A DNA stretch of 64,000 nt from Patellaria atrata CBS 101060. Lineage: Eukaryota; Ascomycota; Dothideomycetes; Patellariales; Patellariaceae. The notes under the pieces were generated by a model. That model saw nothing but the letters and a program-made list of their open reading frames with translations, made no database searches and was not told where the DNA came from. Shown piece after piece: positions 29,952-42,778 of the stretch (its first letter is position 1; each line of letters opens with the position of its first letter). A program made the translations under genes and the position numbers. The stretch lies in contig MU006111.1 in NCBI GenBank assembly GCA_010093705.1, positions 1-64,000 on the forward strand. Direction: 5' to 3'.

Positions 29952-32331
29952 TTACAACAACTCACCTTCACCCTCCTCTTCTCCTTCACTCCACTCCAAC
30001 CCCTCGGCTGCTTCCTCGGCCTTCCTCTGCACCTCCTTCAACCCACTAACCTCCTCCACCCAGCCCTTTTCATTGATCGCCCGCTTCACAAAATCCCACC
30101 CCTCACTCTTATAAAGATCTACAATCTTAGCCGAGCACGCCGAACAGCAGTCGTAAGGCTGGCCTTTGATGCTAAGGCTATTGAAGTTGGAGAGGAAGCC
30201 GCGGATCTGGTGCGGTACGACACCAAGTGGGTGATTGAAAGAATTGCTGGAAGCAGCCTGGAATGCTGCGGTTGCCGGTTGTAGCGTGCTAGAGGATGGA
30301 GCGGATGTGGCAGGTGCGCGTGCTCGCAGAGGGTGTTGCAGGACACTGACCAGGAGCTCGACAAGGAGAGCAGACGCAATGGGGGCAATACCCGGGCGAG
30401 TGACGGTACATTGTTGGTCCAAGGTTGCGTCTTTGAGGGACTAGAACATGACAATTGTCAGTGACCTTATGATCAAAGGGGAGGAAGTCGAATAGTAAGA
30501 TATGAATACTTACGTCTGCCGGTGCTACCACATCATTGCAGAAATAACAACCTAGCTCTTCACCCTCTTTCTCATCTGCTGTGACCATTACACCGTGTCT
30601 CATGACGACGAATGTGTCGAAACCCAAAGCAGCATTCAACACCATCTTTCCAGCAGCCTTTCCCATGACCGTAGGTAGCCACCTGCTTTCCCGCGTATCC
30701 ATGAGTAAGAAAATTGCGTCATGCTCGTCTATTAATCTTCTTAGCTTTTCGAAGTCCGCTTTGGTCTTTTTTTCATCCACTATCGGATGACCCGCCATAG
30801 GTACGCTCATGATATGGCCTTGGGCGTCAACACCTGGATATATTTCCGTGAGGGCTGCTGCTGCCTGGATGGCCTTTTTCGCTCCTCCTTCAAGACAATC
30901 TTTAAAATTGAATAGGGGTTGACGCACTGGATTGGAGAAGGATACAGATGCGTTGTCGATGAACGTGATCTTACGCACACCCCAGCCCATAAGGTTTCGA
31001 GCAACATAGCTGCCTAGAGTCCCCGCACCTAACAGTAAGCATTTGGTGGTTTTAATCACATCCAAATCTATGGAAGGAGCTATACGCCACTTGATGAGTT
31101 TGAGGTTCAAATCAACAGCCTGATCAGCTAATCGTGAGGGATCCATGTACGCTGCGAGATCAACGAGGCGACTAGAGAGTTTGTTTTGCTCGTTGCGTTC
31201 CCAACCCGTTGCTTTAGGCATCGAAAGTAAGTTTCCAGGCTCCTTTGGGTCTGGGCCTGTTGTGGAGTCCGTTGGTGTTAGATAGGACCTAAGATTTAGA
31301 ATTATACTCCTAGATTCATCTCTTCTTATATGGGTGTCACGATAACATAAGACTTGAACTTCATCTAGATGCCACCGTTGTCTTACTAACACCAGGAGAT
31401 TCCTTAACATCCATCCAGGATTCTCAGGATAGTTGGAAGGGTCTGCAAAGCAAACGTATTGATCCTGTTTATCGACTCCATTGAAAAAGCCGGTTTCATA
31501 ATCTGCTAAAGAGCCCACAGCCCACGTATATCCAAATGTTTCGGTTCCAGGGGTCATGGGTGACTTAGGCCTGTTACTCTCCTCTTCACCCTCGCCCGAC
31601 CGTCCGTCCCCGTTGAATGGTTGTTTCCGGACCTTCTTTGCAAGGAAAAACCCATGTTGTCGCGAATCTACGCGATATTTCCATGTCTGTACTGCATCTA
31701 CGAGGCCTGTAGTCTCCTTTGATGTCAGTTGTGACCGACCCGTTCCTGGTCCCTGCATTGATTTCCACGGAGGAGTTGAGTGGATGGCGGGGAATGCGAA
31801 GTGATACGTGAACTTATATTTTTTGAGGTCTGCGAAGGAGATGGCGGAGAATGAAGCTAAAAGAGATGGACACGAATAAATAGTGCCGTCATTTATGGCA
31901 TCCCATATCTAAAGCTCAGTCAGTTCTTCTATTGCAAATTCGCATAGCTCATACTGAGCCTACCGTACGCGCAGCACGCTCCAATACAGCAGCTCTATCC
32001 ATATTCTTGTATTCCTCGATTGTATTTACATTCTTAATCATTCCCTCCGCGCGGTAATAGGAGGCTGGTATCCTACAGTGAACATCTCGTCAGCTTCCTG
32101 CCAACCATAGCTGGTCTCATCTGAGGCTCACTCATCCGTCGTTAAAGCGTTGCCGTAGATTTGCATCCTGCAGCTTCTCTCAGGCTTGTCTCCAGGTCTA
32201 ACCTCATAAAGTCCGAGCAGCTTCCGGGCAGAGTCATTGAGTCTATCATGATTGATCTTAAGGGAAGCTAGAGACGCATAAAAGGCAAGCTCTATGTCCG
32301 AAGACCACGGCGTATACAGTATGCTGGACAT
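29952..32331 (-). CDS. ATG7: Autophagy E1-like activating enzyme Atg7
   Basis: Four exons, 32331-32132, 32072-31964, 31908-30514 and 30440-29952, give 730 residues. The N-terminal domain starts [38 protein letters not shown] and the [11 protein letters not shown]-type segment are typical of Atg7. The E1 Rossmann domain carries [20 protein letters not shown] (GxGxxG at about 397-402), [20 protein letters not shown], and the Zn-linked [12 protein letters not shown]. The catalytic cysteine lies in [10 protein letters not shown] (about C579), just after the last intron. The long acidic C-terminal tail contacts Atg3 in the family. The enzyme activates Atg8 and Atg12 in the cytosol. A window of Ser/Ala/Thr-rich residues (about 600-620) is a lineage insertion. 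Confidence 0.95.
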
Positions 32332-32950
32332 AATGATTTTGCGTGTAGTCGTACGTTCTGTTCGATTGTAAGCTTCGAGTCACTGAGAGTACAGGATGTT
32401 GGGTGAGTTTTGAAATCCGTTACCTATTTCATGTAAGTATATCTACCAAAGTATGTGCTCATCGCGGCAGGTGAGATGATTTGAATAGATGTCTCGGGGG
32501 GTAATGGGGGAGTCAGTTCTAATGGTCTCATGGGCGGCCGTGGGGGGTTATGGGGCCTAATGATGAGCATACGGGAGCATTGGGGGGGTTTGGCGGGGGC
32601 TTCCACCCCCTCCTTTGGGTTTGTTACCTCCACTTACAGTACTTTGTTTGCGGGTAAGGCGGGGTCCCGGCGTGGTCCTGCACTGGAGGACGTATACAAA
32701 ATTACAAATTTTTTAGTACAGTACAGTACAGAACTAAGGTATTGACGGGACGGGAGGTGGTTAAGGTACGGTAGACCGGCTTAGGTTTGTTCTAGGGCTA
32801 CTGTACCGTACCTTACCGATTTGCGTCATGGGACCCCTCGGTGCAGTCCAAGGGGTCCGCCAGGGGTTCAGTGCTAGTGCTCTCCAACGTCTCTCTCGCA
32901 GCCCGAAACTTCACTTCTAAAATTGAGCAAACCATCGAAGTGAATGCAAG
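32332..32950. other. Divergent promoter region, ATG7 / dCMP deaminase
   Basis: About 620 bp lie between two divergent starts. G-rich runs occur around 32495-32600, and CAGTACAGTACAG microrepeats sit near 32718. No coding sequence is recognised. Confidence 0.55.
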
Positions 32951-34237
32951 ATGTTGATTGGGCTCTGCGGAGGTAGGTATGAAAGTAATACGTTCCCGCT
33001 AACAACTCTCTACGTATCACACCTTTTATGTAGTTTTAACACAAATGGGCTAACCATATAAACCCTTTCTATTAGGCATCTGTGCTGGTAAATCTACGAT
33101 AGCAAACTACCTGGTCCAACAGTACAAATTCCGTCGATTATCTCTTGTCCGACCCTCTCCAACCCCCTCCGTCGAGAAAACCGCAAGTGGAGTAAGAATT
33201 CCCGCTTCCAATACCTCCCAGGACGAGGGAAATCTGTGCTTTCAGACCGTTGATGAGCTGCTAGAGTTCGTCACGAAGAGATGGCAAGAACCATGGGTTA
33301 CAACGGATATATGGGATGAATCTACCGTCGATGCTTTGCTGCGGCGCCCTTTTTTCCTCCTTGTGAGTGTGGATGCTCCTGTATCCGTAAGATGGGAGCG
33401 GTTGAGGCAGAGATGTATTGATTCCAAGCTCGAACCTCCCGGCCTCGAATATTTCATTCACGAAAACGATTCCCACCTTTACTCTCCTCTGAGTCCGCTC
33501 GCACCACTCCTTCACCGTGCGCAACTTCGTCTCTTAAATCCACACACTTCACTTGACGTTCTCTATACAGCCCTCCTGGCTCTCGACTTAACAGACGAAA
33601 CTCGTCTACGACCAAGTTGGGACCAATATTTCATGCAGCTCGCGTCCTTGGCTGCACAGAGGTCGAATTGCATGAAGAGGAGGGTTGGCTGTGTCTTGGT
33701 GCGGGAGAAAAGAGTCATCAGTACGGGCTATAATGGCACGCCGCGAGGGATACGGAACTGTAACGAAGGAGGGTGCCCTAGATGTAATGGTGGGCACGGC
33801 TCAGGGGCAGCGCTTTCCACGTGCCTGTGCTTACATGCGGAAGAAAATGCCCTTTTGGAAGCAGGACGTGAACGGATAGGAGAAGGCTCCATACTCTATT
33901 GTGACACGTAAGTATTGTAAACTTGACTCTTCCACTTAGCCCGATGCTATGCTTATGGGATACTCCCGATTTCCTACACCATCGACCGTAGCCAAGCTCT
34001 TTTTCGGCTTTACTTTGCTCTTGATTATTGCTAATCTCCCTATCCAGATGCCCCTGCTTGACATGCAGCATCAAAATCACTCAAGTGGGCATCACCGAAG
34101 TCGTCTTCAGCCAGTCATACAGTATGGACACTGCTACTGCCTCTGTCCTCGAGGAGGGTGGGGTTCGTCTACGCCAATTTTCACCTCCGTGGGAAGGATT
34201 GGTGGATTTGGGTTGCCTTAGGCGGAATAGTAAATAA
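32951..34237 (+). CDS. DCD1: Deoxycytidylate (dCMP) deaminase with P-loop N-terminal domain
   Basis: Three exons, 32951-32972, 33076-33907 and 34048-34237, give 347 residues. The tiny first exon encodes MLIGLCGG. Joined to exon 2 it yields a Walker A loop, GLCGGICAGKSTIANYL, at the very N-terminus. A kinase-like region follows with FFLLVSVDAPVSVRWERLRQ. The C-terminal cytidine-deaminase fold has WDQYFMQLASLAAQRSNCMK, RVGCVLV..NGTPRG, the zinc and catalytic motif HAEENALLEAG (His261, Glu263) and PCLTC (Cys288, Cys291). The enzyme deaminates dCMP to dUMP for dTMP synthesis. The P-loop domain is common in fungal homologues, but its activity is unclear. It is convergent with the GYP1-like gene. 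Confidence 0.92.
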
Positions 34238-34412
34238 CAAGTAAGCTCCCGGAGTACCTCTGGGTTTAATGGAGCCTACGAGTTGAATACGATAGTACCG
34301 AATCATGCCATGTTAGTCATCAACTTAGGGCGACTAGGTGCAAACGATGGGAAAGAAATGATCGTGCACGATAAACCGCGGTCAGTTTGCACCACCATGC
34401 TCTGCCACAGAC

Positions 34413-36598
34413 TTACAGTCCACCCAGACTGGCAGTCCGGCGCCCACTCCCGCTTCGCAAATGCGCACTGCTACCCCTATAAAGTGTTTGCCAGATGTAC
34501 GCTTCACTTAGTAGGAGTTCAATGTCTTTCTCCGTCCAATCCCTGGTCGGCAGTGCTTGTAGAAACATCATGACTTCTTGAAAATCCATTTTCTGCAACT
34601 GGTCTGACCATTTGACAAGAAAAGCGGCGCAGACGTAGAGGTGGAACGTGGAGAATCCTTGTTCTTCGGACTATAGAAAGCGATATGAGTACTGGCGCGG
34701 ACCAAGTGCAACACAACGCCACGATACTGGTTTAGATATGCAGACATATGAGACGTACGGGGAAAAAGGCTTTACGTCATCTCACTAGAAGCGAACATAC
34801 CAAGAAACCATAGCAACTTACCAAATACGTATCCCACATGCGAATGGTGTTTTTCACACTAATCTCTCTCATAAGCAAACAATTCATCCATCGGAAACTA
34901 AACTGTATGAATTCGACACCTTCGTCCTCCAGATGTCGTGCTAGGTTTGAGTCGATCCGCGTCGTAAGATCCTTTAGGTCGGCTACTTGCCTCTGAATGC
35001 CTGGTTGGGCAAAAATGTAATTATCCTGTATGCCATCAAGAAGCTTGGTCAGGCACCAGAACGAATCTGCTTCTACAGCATCCAGAACAGCCTTAGGCAA
35101 TTGCCCAGGGTCCATGCCGAATTCGATATCTGGATCAGTGATATATGCACCCAAGAAGACCTGCCAGAACGGAGTTACTAGATCATTGATACCTTGTACA
35201 TATCCACTTGCTGGATGACGTATAGCCCATACGTATAGAATCCGTTCCAAACTTCGTTGGGTAGCTTCATAGCTATACAACTCCAGATGAGGATTTGTGC
35301 GGGGAACATCGATGCTGATTTGATGCCATATAGCCTCATCCAAACCTCTTCCACGCCCTCTGTTTGCTGATGGCGCAGATGCTGCACCCATAAGATTTGA
35401 CACTGCAGGTGCCGGTGCTCCAGTGGTTCCTCGTTCGAAAGCTTGTCTGACGCCCTCCAGATATTCTTTACGTTTGCGCTCAAGGGTAGCCACACGTCGT
35501 TCCGACGAAGTAGGAAGGTAACCTAGTAATACTTGCCAAGTCATTGCTCGCACCTCCGGGGGCGTACCTCCCCATGCTGCTCGTCGAAGTTCGGTGAGAG
35601 AGATTGTTGATGCTTGAAGAATAGTCTTGAACTTATTTATATAACGTATCCGAGAGTCATGGTCATCCTTCTCCTTTTTTGACGCCGAAGATGAAAGGGG
35701 TGGGTGGTTTATCAGATGAAGGGAATTTGCGGGATCTCTGAGTATGTCCTTGTATTGAGGACGAAGGATCTTGCCGGAGGAATTCTTTGGGTTGGGTGAA
35801 GGGTACGTAGGAATGTCCCTGACTTCGGAGATATCCCCACTGTTGGAGCGCCAGGAGCTTTGTGCGGTAAGACTACTGCCATTAAGGTATGAAGGGTCAT
35901 TTGTATCCTTGGACTTGTTGGGTGTCCTTTTATCCTTCCGCCTCATGCTGGCTATACTAGGCAAGCCGAACTCATCCTCATCGTCGTCATAGTCTAACCG
36001 AGCCTCCTCGTCGTCATCATCAGCGTTCCAATCATTATTCGTCTGTCGCAAGAATGATGTATACGTCTTCCGAGGAGGGGGCGAGACGTTGGAACCAGCA
36101 CGTACGGATGCAGTATTAGGATTAGAAGAGGGTGGGGTTCTAGGACGTGAGCTACCAGAGAGAGATCTATCTAGTATATCAGCTTAATCCAAGATGGAAG
36201 TTTGAGTGACTTATACAGGGAGTCGACTTTGAGTATATCAGTATGAGAATATGACGCGCCGACTACTTTCTTATTCTCCGTTGTCGTCCTGTTATTGCCA
36301 GAGGATGGACGCCAAAAGGGAGAGTTCGTGCTGTAGGATATAGTCAGTAATGGGTAAAGTCGAGCTCGATTCGAGTGCATGCCTTGATCGGTCTATGATG
36401 GCATATAAGGTTCAATCAGTTTGGAACATTAAGAGCTAGAAGGTTTTGTGAAGTCGAGGTTACGAACCAACCTGAACCATTTCCTAGAATTGGGAATTAT
36501 ATGTCAGTAACCTTGTTATTCACCTCTCTTAGCAGAGTCGAGTATGTTCTTAGGTAAGAGGTAGGTTTACTCACTTGTTGTTGTTTCTTGGAGGTCAT
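34413..36598 (-). CDS. Rab GTPase-activating protein, TBC domain (Gyp1/TBC1D22-like)
   Basis: Five exons, 36598-36575, 36483-36464, 36330-36217, 36166-34822 and 34670-34413, give 586 residues in one frame. The N-terminus is MTSKKQQQEMVQVG.., then SPFWRPSSGNNRT and a Pro/Ser-rich disordered stretch with acidic runs. The TBC domain begins LRRAAWGGTPPEVRAMTWQV. It carries both catalytic fingers, IDVPRTNP (Arg) and YVQGINDLVTPFW (Gln), plus FSFRWMNCLLMREI and MWDTYL. The last exon supplies the C-terminal helices (FSTFHLYVCAAFLVKWSDQL to WTEKDIELLLSEAYIWQ). Gyp1 proteins stimulate GTP hydrolysis on Ypt1/Rab1 at the Golgi. The 5' micro-exons are inferred from splice sites and family similarity. Confidence 0.85.
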
Positions 36599-37208
36599 CT
36601 TCGAGGAGATGGGAAGGTGACTTCAAGGTGTATATCTCTCTATAGATGAAGCTGAGGTGGTGGTAATGAAGTACAGTACAAGAATAATAAAAGGCACCGT
36701 AGTGTGGGGCCAAGTTGGGGACCTATGAGCAGCTTAGGTACCTAAGGTACCAGTGCCCGGCACCCGTTGCAGTTGTTGTTCAAGGGGCCTTGGGGTTGTT
36801 GTTCGTGCCCCTTGCGCCTGCAAACCTCATAAAGGAGGGGAGGAGGGGATCCTTGGCCCTTTTTTGTGCTGGGCACCAGCCGAGTCAAACTCGACCTCTT
36901 TTTTTAAACCTTCTTTTCCTTTCTCATCAACCCATTCAAACCTCCGTCTCCATCATCTCCGCGACTCGCATTCATCTGCGACACGCTTTCTTCATCCCTC
37001 TAATATCTACAGTCTTCTTCTATCGTCTTTGCACATCACTTTTCCACGTGGTAGACGGCCACGCTCGCAAACGGCTTGTTTGTGCCCGCGTTCGCAAGTT
37101 GATTGATCACGATAGTGTTCAACAAAGCGTACAAAAGCATCTGCTTGAAGCCTCTTCATTTCTATACTAATTGCTCCTAATCTTTCTCATATCGAGTTCA
37201 CACTCAAA
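36599..37208. other. Divergent promoter region, GYP1-like / HRP1-like
   Basis: About 610 bp with pyrimidine-rich tracts (CTCTTTTTTTAAACCTTCTTTTCC-like, near 36895-36925) typical of fungal core promoters and 5' leaders. No gene is recognised. Confidence 0.55.
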
Positions 37209-40200
37209 ATGACTGAGCCAGAAGAATTAGACGAGGATCTCTTTGCCGATCTGTTAGTTACCTCTCTCTGTACATGACTTGCAAAGTGTAAAAGTTAACT
37301 TATACAAAAACGTAGTTACGAAAACGATGACAATCCTCCAAAACCATCACAACCCCCAGCCGCACCAAATCCGGTGCCTACAGAACTGACCCCATCTGTC
37401 TCTGATACCGCTTCTGCGGTAAAGCATGAAGCCTTTGACTCATCTGCACCTATTCAAAGCGATATCAAAGAGGATGTTAGCGACATGCGTATGCAGGATG
37501 AGGGTATTGGAGAAGGAAACTATGGTAATGGTTACGTATCGCAGCCTGTTGGTGAAGAGGATTATGGCCCTATTGGAATCAAAGAGGACGGGTAAGTTCT
37601 TTTGTTTGGCATGTTCTTTTCCATATAAATTTGTATATTGTTTTCTTTCATCACAAACCTCGGGTAAGATATTTTGGAGGTTCGTCTATGGCAAACACCG
37701 AGTTTCGCAGGTCCAGTTGCTCTCTCGTTTGGCCAGAGTTGCGCTTGATATAATGCATACTTTGGGAGGTGATAGCATCGTTATCAATCTAGAAAGAAAG
37801 TCTACATAGACTCAATCAAATCATGAATCGCATTCCTCAGCTCAGTGGATGCTATCGAGAGGCTAATTTCCACAATGCCTTTCGAGTCTCGAGACCTTGA
37901 CATACTGGCACATGGATGGTATTTCATACTAGCAGTTGAGAACCTGAGGAACCATCAACAGTCATGAGGTTGGAACGGATGGGAATAGTAGTCGTCAATT
38001 GCACGATCGGGGATGTTCGAAGCGGGAAGCAAATGGGAGAGGCGGAGACCTGGAGAGCTGGCAGCGAAGAGAGAGGAGTGGGAACGGACTCAAATTCGTG
38101 GATAAGCAACGGCCGGACATGGTATGGCAGCCTCGTTTTGATCATCGCCAGGGGGAATACGAGCGTCCCACTCCTTCAGAAGCAATAGGTACATAGCTTC
38201 ATGTGGATATAATCTTCATAGAGCAGAGCTAAACCAGCGCGGGCGAGAAACAGTTTTAGACACATGGAAGACGTGGAAGACATACAGTACCTAGCTATCG
38301 ACTTAGAGCAAAAGAGAGACGATCTTCGAAAATTGGCTGTGCCTTCACCTCGACACACGTTTTTGTTATCTATATGATCTCCTGAGGAGACTTGGTTACA
38401 GCCAACGCGTAATGTCTGATCTGATATCAAGCAATCGACATGACACCTTCGGGTTTGAAGTACAAATATTGTCCGGCGGCCTTAGCTATTGAACTCTCAT
38501 ATGGACTCAACTCCATGTACTGGAGATGAGACTGAACCTATCCCCACTCGCTTTTAACAGCTCGGTCTCTTCACTAGAGCGGAACTTCATAAAGTATCGA
38601 TTTTTGGGAACACAGGACGTACCTTACTGCGGCTTTGCCAAACCATAACTGGTTTACCATCTCGACTGCACTTGGGGTTGCTATGCTCTTGCGATTTCCT
38701 CGTCGTGTTTGCAGCTTCATACCTATCCCACCATGGAAGAGATACCCATATGGATTCCCGTGCACTTCTTCCCATCCGACACAGTTATGACGACGTAGCC
38801 AGTGTGTTTATCTATCGAGACGGAAGACGGGACCTTTGGAAGGACGTTGGGCATCACCTCGCTTTCCATTGCAACTTTACTTGCTTCGCTTGTTAATTTT
38901 ATTTCCATGCGTCCTCGGTTTTTGATTTACGAAAGTAGAATGCTAATCAAAATATTTTCTGTGCAGTAAAATGTTCATTGGCGGATTGAACTGGGAGACC
39001 ACAGATCGTAAGAAGTAGCACCTGGCTTTAGAACATTACATTATCAGACCCTAACATGCTTTAGAATCTCTTAAGGATTATTTCTCTCAATTCGGAGAGG
39101 TCCTCGAATGCACCGTGATGCGAGATAGTGCGACTGGTCGTTCACGTGGATTTGGTTTCCTTACCTTTAAAGATCCAAAGACGGTTAACATCGTTATGGT
39201 GAAGGAACACTGGTTAGATGGCAAAACAGTACGCCAGATCGCTCTTCCAAAGATTTGTCAAGCTAACCGTCATTCAGATCGATCCCAAACGTGCCATTCC
39301 CCGCGAAGAACAAGAACGCACCAGTAAGATTTTTGTTGGCGGCGTCAGTCAGGAAGCAACCGAAGACGACTTCAAGAAATTCTTTCAACAGTTTGGTCGT
39401 GTTATCGATGCCACCCTCATGATGGATAAGGACACTAATCGTCCCCGCGGCTTCGGTTTCGTCACTTTTGACGGTGATGCTGCTGTTGACGCCACTCTTG
39501 CTCAACCTCTTGAGATTCACGGGAAACGCATTGAAGTCAAACGCGCTCAACCTCGTGGTAACCTTCGCGATGGTGAAGAAGACAAGCAAGGAAAATTTGG
39601 TCGCGGTCGTAATGATAAATTTGGCCAGAACGACCAGAATGCCCAGCAGATGCAGAACCAGGTGCAACAGGCGAACCCCAATGGTGCCCCCAACGGCATT
39701 AGTCCCTCGATGATTGCTCAGTACTGGCAGCGCATGCAACAGTACTTCCAGATGATGCAGCAGCAGCTGTCCGTTAACCTGCAACAAGGTCAAATGAACC
39801 CAATGATGGCAGGCGGCCAGATGAATCCAGCTATGATGCAACAAATGCAGCAAATGATGGCTATGCAAAACATGCAACAAGGACCAGATGGAACGCCACT
39901 TTCCCAATCCCCGGGTCCCGGCCAACAGGGTGGTATGAATCCTGCCATGCTGCAGCAGATGCAACAAATGCAACATCAAATGCAAGGTGCCTATCCCCAA
40001 GGTGGCGCAAGTCCTGGCCCGGCCGTGATGCAGCAATCTCTCTCCGGGGGTGCTGGGGGTAGACCTGGCTTCAATGCTCAAGAGCAGCTTCTGTTCGAGC
40101 AGCAAAAGTATGAGCAACAGCAAGCACGTCGTATGGCCCAGCAGGCAGCCCAACACCAACAGCAACAGAATCAAGCGTATAGCAATTTTGGCCAGGGAGG

Positions 40201-40477
40201 TCCCACGAGTTGGGAGGGTATGTATGATGATGTTCCACAACCCAATCTGCCTCCGAGCGGCCCAAGCAGTAATAGTGGCGGCAGTCGCGGAAACTTCAGT
40301 GGAAAATTTAGGGGTGGTCATGGAGGAGGACAAAAGAATCATCCGCAGGTTCAGCCGAGTAATGCGCCTGCCAATGCTCCAACAGGTCCAAAAAATGCAG
40401 GCAAACCAGGCGCAAATTACAGAGGCGGCGGGAGACATGGACAGAGGGGTTTCCATCCCTATTCTCGCAACGGTTAG
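37209..40477 (+). CDS. HRP1: HRP1/NAB4-type hnRNP with two RRMs
   Basis: Five exons, 37209-37252, 37316-37591, 38967-39007, 39065-39228 and 39278-40477, give 574 residues. The second intron is 1375 nt, far longer than any other here. The N-terminus is acidic and disordered. RRM1 (about 107-180) has RNP2 MFIGGLNWETTD and RNP1 RSRGFGFLTF. RRM2 (about 191-266) has RNP2 KIFVGGVSQEAT and RNP1 RPRGFGFVTF. The C-terminal ~300 residues are Gln/Met/Asn-rich (MMQQMQQMMAMQNMQQ) and end in an RGG-like Gly/Arg tail, a prion-like domain expected to phase separate. The family binds UA-repeat elements in pre-mRNA 3' ends (cleavage factor IB) and shuttles to the cytoplasm. Confidence 0.92.
37592..38966 (+). 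other. Unusually long intron of the HRP1-type gene
   Basis: The donor is GTAAGT (37592) and the acceptor GTGCAG (38966). The flanking exons rejoin exactly in the conserved KEDG/KMFIGG sequence. The interior has no convincing coding exon, transposon signature or RNA gene that I can see. Only mixed-frame short ORFs are present. Confidence 0.8.
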
Positions 40478-41600
40478 GTGGTTAGGTGGATTGGGCATGG
40501 TTTCGTTTCTTTGGGTCATTTGTTACATGATTCTCTAGGTCCTTGTTCGTGCATTGTTGGACATGGTTTGGCGGAACAATTTGCCCATTCCTCCCCATTT
40601 TCTTCGACCTCTACTCTATCACTTTCTTCAGTCGGAATTATCCCTAAGATCTTGCCAAACAGAACGGAATTTTTAATATGGGCGTTGTGGACGTATCTTC
40701 GTACCCCTTGGCAGCATGGCTTCTCGGTGTCTTATACTTTTTTCATGCCTATCAGGTTCTCGTTCGGTGGATGTATTATAACTCTTGATATAAGGACGAC
40801 GAGTCCGCTTCATATGAACCTGCGGCTCAAGCCGGTCTCTAGTTGCTTGATGAGTTGAAATTCAGATAGTTTCATTTGAGATTAGAACCATCCTCTCTAA
40901 AACTTTCCAAACCAACCGCCGGTTCAATGGGTCTAATTATCACTTTCTATAGCTACAATCCAATATTTATGACCCTCGTTTTAGTGTAACATAATCATAA
41001 CTGATCAATCTAGGATATCATCTCCCCTATCAACCATACCTACTTCCCTCCATACTGAACTCATTGACCTTGACAATCACAGCAACGGTTCTGTGCTTAA
41101 TCAAAAATCGAGATATATGCTAGTGAGAATTATTCAAGAGTCGGCGGATGGCTGGATGCAGTAAAATTAAAGCGACTGTGGATGGGGATCGTAGTGGAAG
41201 GTGTTGAATACGTGAATGCTCACTTAACAGTCTTAACTAGTTCTAAATCTTTCTGATAATATATATCTCGAATATTTGGTATACAATTCTGCGTTCTTTA
41301 TGACATATATGTTCAGTTCCTTCGAAGGCGCAGAGTACCCCCTTGCACGGTATTTTTACAATACCGAAGTACCTAATTCCGTTAGTTCTAGTAAAGGTAG
41401 ATTGATGAAGTAGACTTCGATTCGAGTAGAGCTGTAGAGCATGCCCGCTTATAACGCCCTATAAATTCTCGTTTTCCAGTCACAGTGTTTTCTTCCTTGC
41501 TTCCAGAAATTCAAATTCATTGTAATACTAGCTACAAGAAATCCTGTCACTAAGAACTGGCCTAAAACATATACGTCATTGATGTCAGCATAACTACCCA
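40478..41600. other. Intergenic, nothing recognised
   Basis: About 1.1 kb with HRP1 3' UTR-like sequence and the promoter of the PLP enzyme. No RNA gene or repeat is seen. Confidence 0.5.
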
Positions 41601-42778
41601 ATGGCTCCTTCAACCACTATCCATATAAACCCTCGAGCATCTTCGAACAAGACGAAGGTGCAATATGCTCCTCATATACTCTCATATCATAAGAAACTAC
41701 CAGACTACAACTCCACGCCTCTTCGTCCCCTTACGGATCTCTCCGCTTCCACGAACATACCCCACATATTTCTCAAAGATGAGTCTTCCCGGTTTGGCCT
41801 TCCTAGCTTTAAGATCCTGGGGGCGAGTTGGGGAATACATCGCCTCCTCTGCTCTCATTTGTCTCTCCCTCTGGATACTCCGTTAGAGGAGGTTGGAGCA
41901 AATGCAAGAAGGGCCAAGGTGACTTTGGTGACCTGTACTGAAGGTAATTGGGGTCGTGCAGTTGCCCGGATGAGCAGGTATCTGACGATACCGGCCATTA
42001 TTGTAGTGCCCGGGTTTATGGACGAAGCAACAGAGAAAAAGATTAGTAGTGAAAGCGAGACTGTAAAGCTCATTCGCATCGAGGGGACCTATGATGATGC
42101 AATTGCCGAGTGTAGGAGGATCAGCGACAGAGGAGAAGCATTGCTGGTGATGGACACAAGTTGGGCAGGATGGGAACATATAAGCCGGGTAAGTCATTTC
42201 CACATGCTTCTTCGCAGATAACCGCCCTATTACACTTGAGATAAGATCTAAGGGGTGTCTAGTGGGTTGTTGACGGCTACTCTACTTGTCTCCTCGAGGT
42301 GGATAGGCAAATTAAGGAGCAGACCGGTGGCAAAGGGATTACTCATGCAATATGCTCTGTGGGTGTAGGATCATGGGCACAAGCTATCACGGAGCACTAT
42401 AAAGCGCAGACTCCGCGAGCTACAGTTATCACTGTCGAGCCAGATACAGCTGCTTGCTTACAAGCCAGCCTGAAAGCCGATCGAATGACACAAGTCAACA
42501 CAGCGGATACTATTATGTGTGGAATGAACTGTGGAACGCTCTCAAGCATTGCGTGGCCGGTCTTGCGAGAAGGGGTTGATGCAGCAGTAACAGTGAGTGA
42601 TCCGGAAGCCCACGAGAGCGTGAGGTATTTGCAAGATCAGGGTTTGAATGCAGGCCCCTGTGGAGCAGCACCGTTAGCAGCACTGAGAAAGCTAGTAGCT
42701 GCGAAAGGTGCAGATTTTGCAGATGGAATTGTGGTACTGTTCTGCACCGAGGGCAATCGTGACTACGAGATACCTTAG
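41601..42778 (+). CDS. Fold-type II PLP enzyme, diaminopropionate ammonia-lyase-like
   Basis: Two exons, 41601-42188 and 42263-42778, with a 74 nt intron (GTAAGT..CTAG), give 367 residues. The substrate/PLP region reads IFLKDESSRFGLPSFKILGA, with the Schiff-base lysine at about 71 in SFK. CTEGNWGRAVARMSRYL follows, where family members have the Asn that contacts PLP. The phosphate-binding glycine loop is SVGVGSWAQA, and MCGMNCGTLSSIAWPVL is a diaminopropionate lyase-type motif. Related enzymes deaminate 2,3-diaminopropionate, threonine or serine. The N-terminus lacks an organelle signal. Exact substrate specificity cannot be read from sequence. Confidence 0.85.

Noticed and set aside
39263-40519. 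418-residue minus-strand frame rich in Leu/His
   Set aside because: It is the antisense of the Gln/Met-rich HRP1 exon, a common artefact of CAG/ATG-rich coding sequence.
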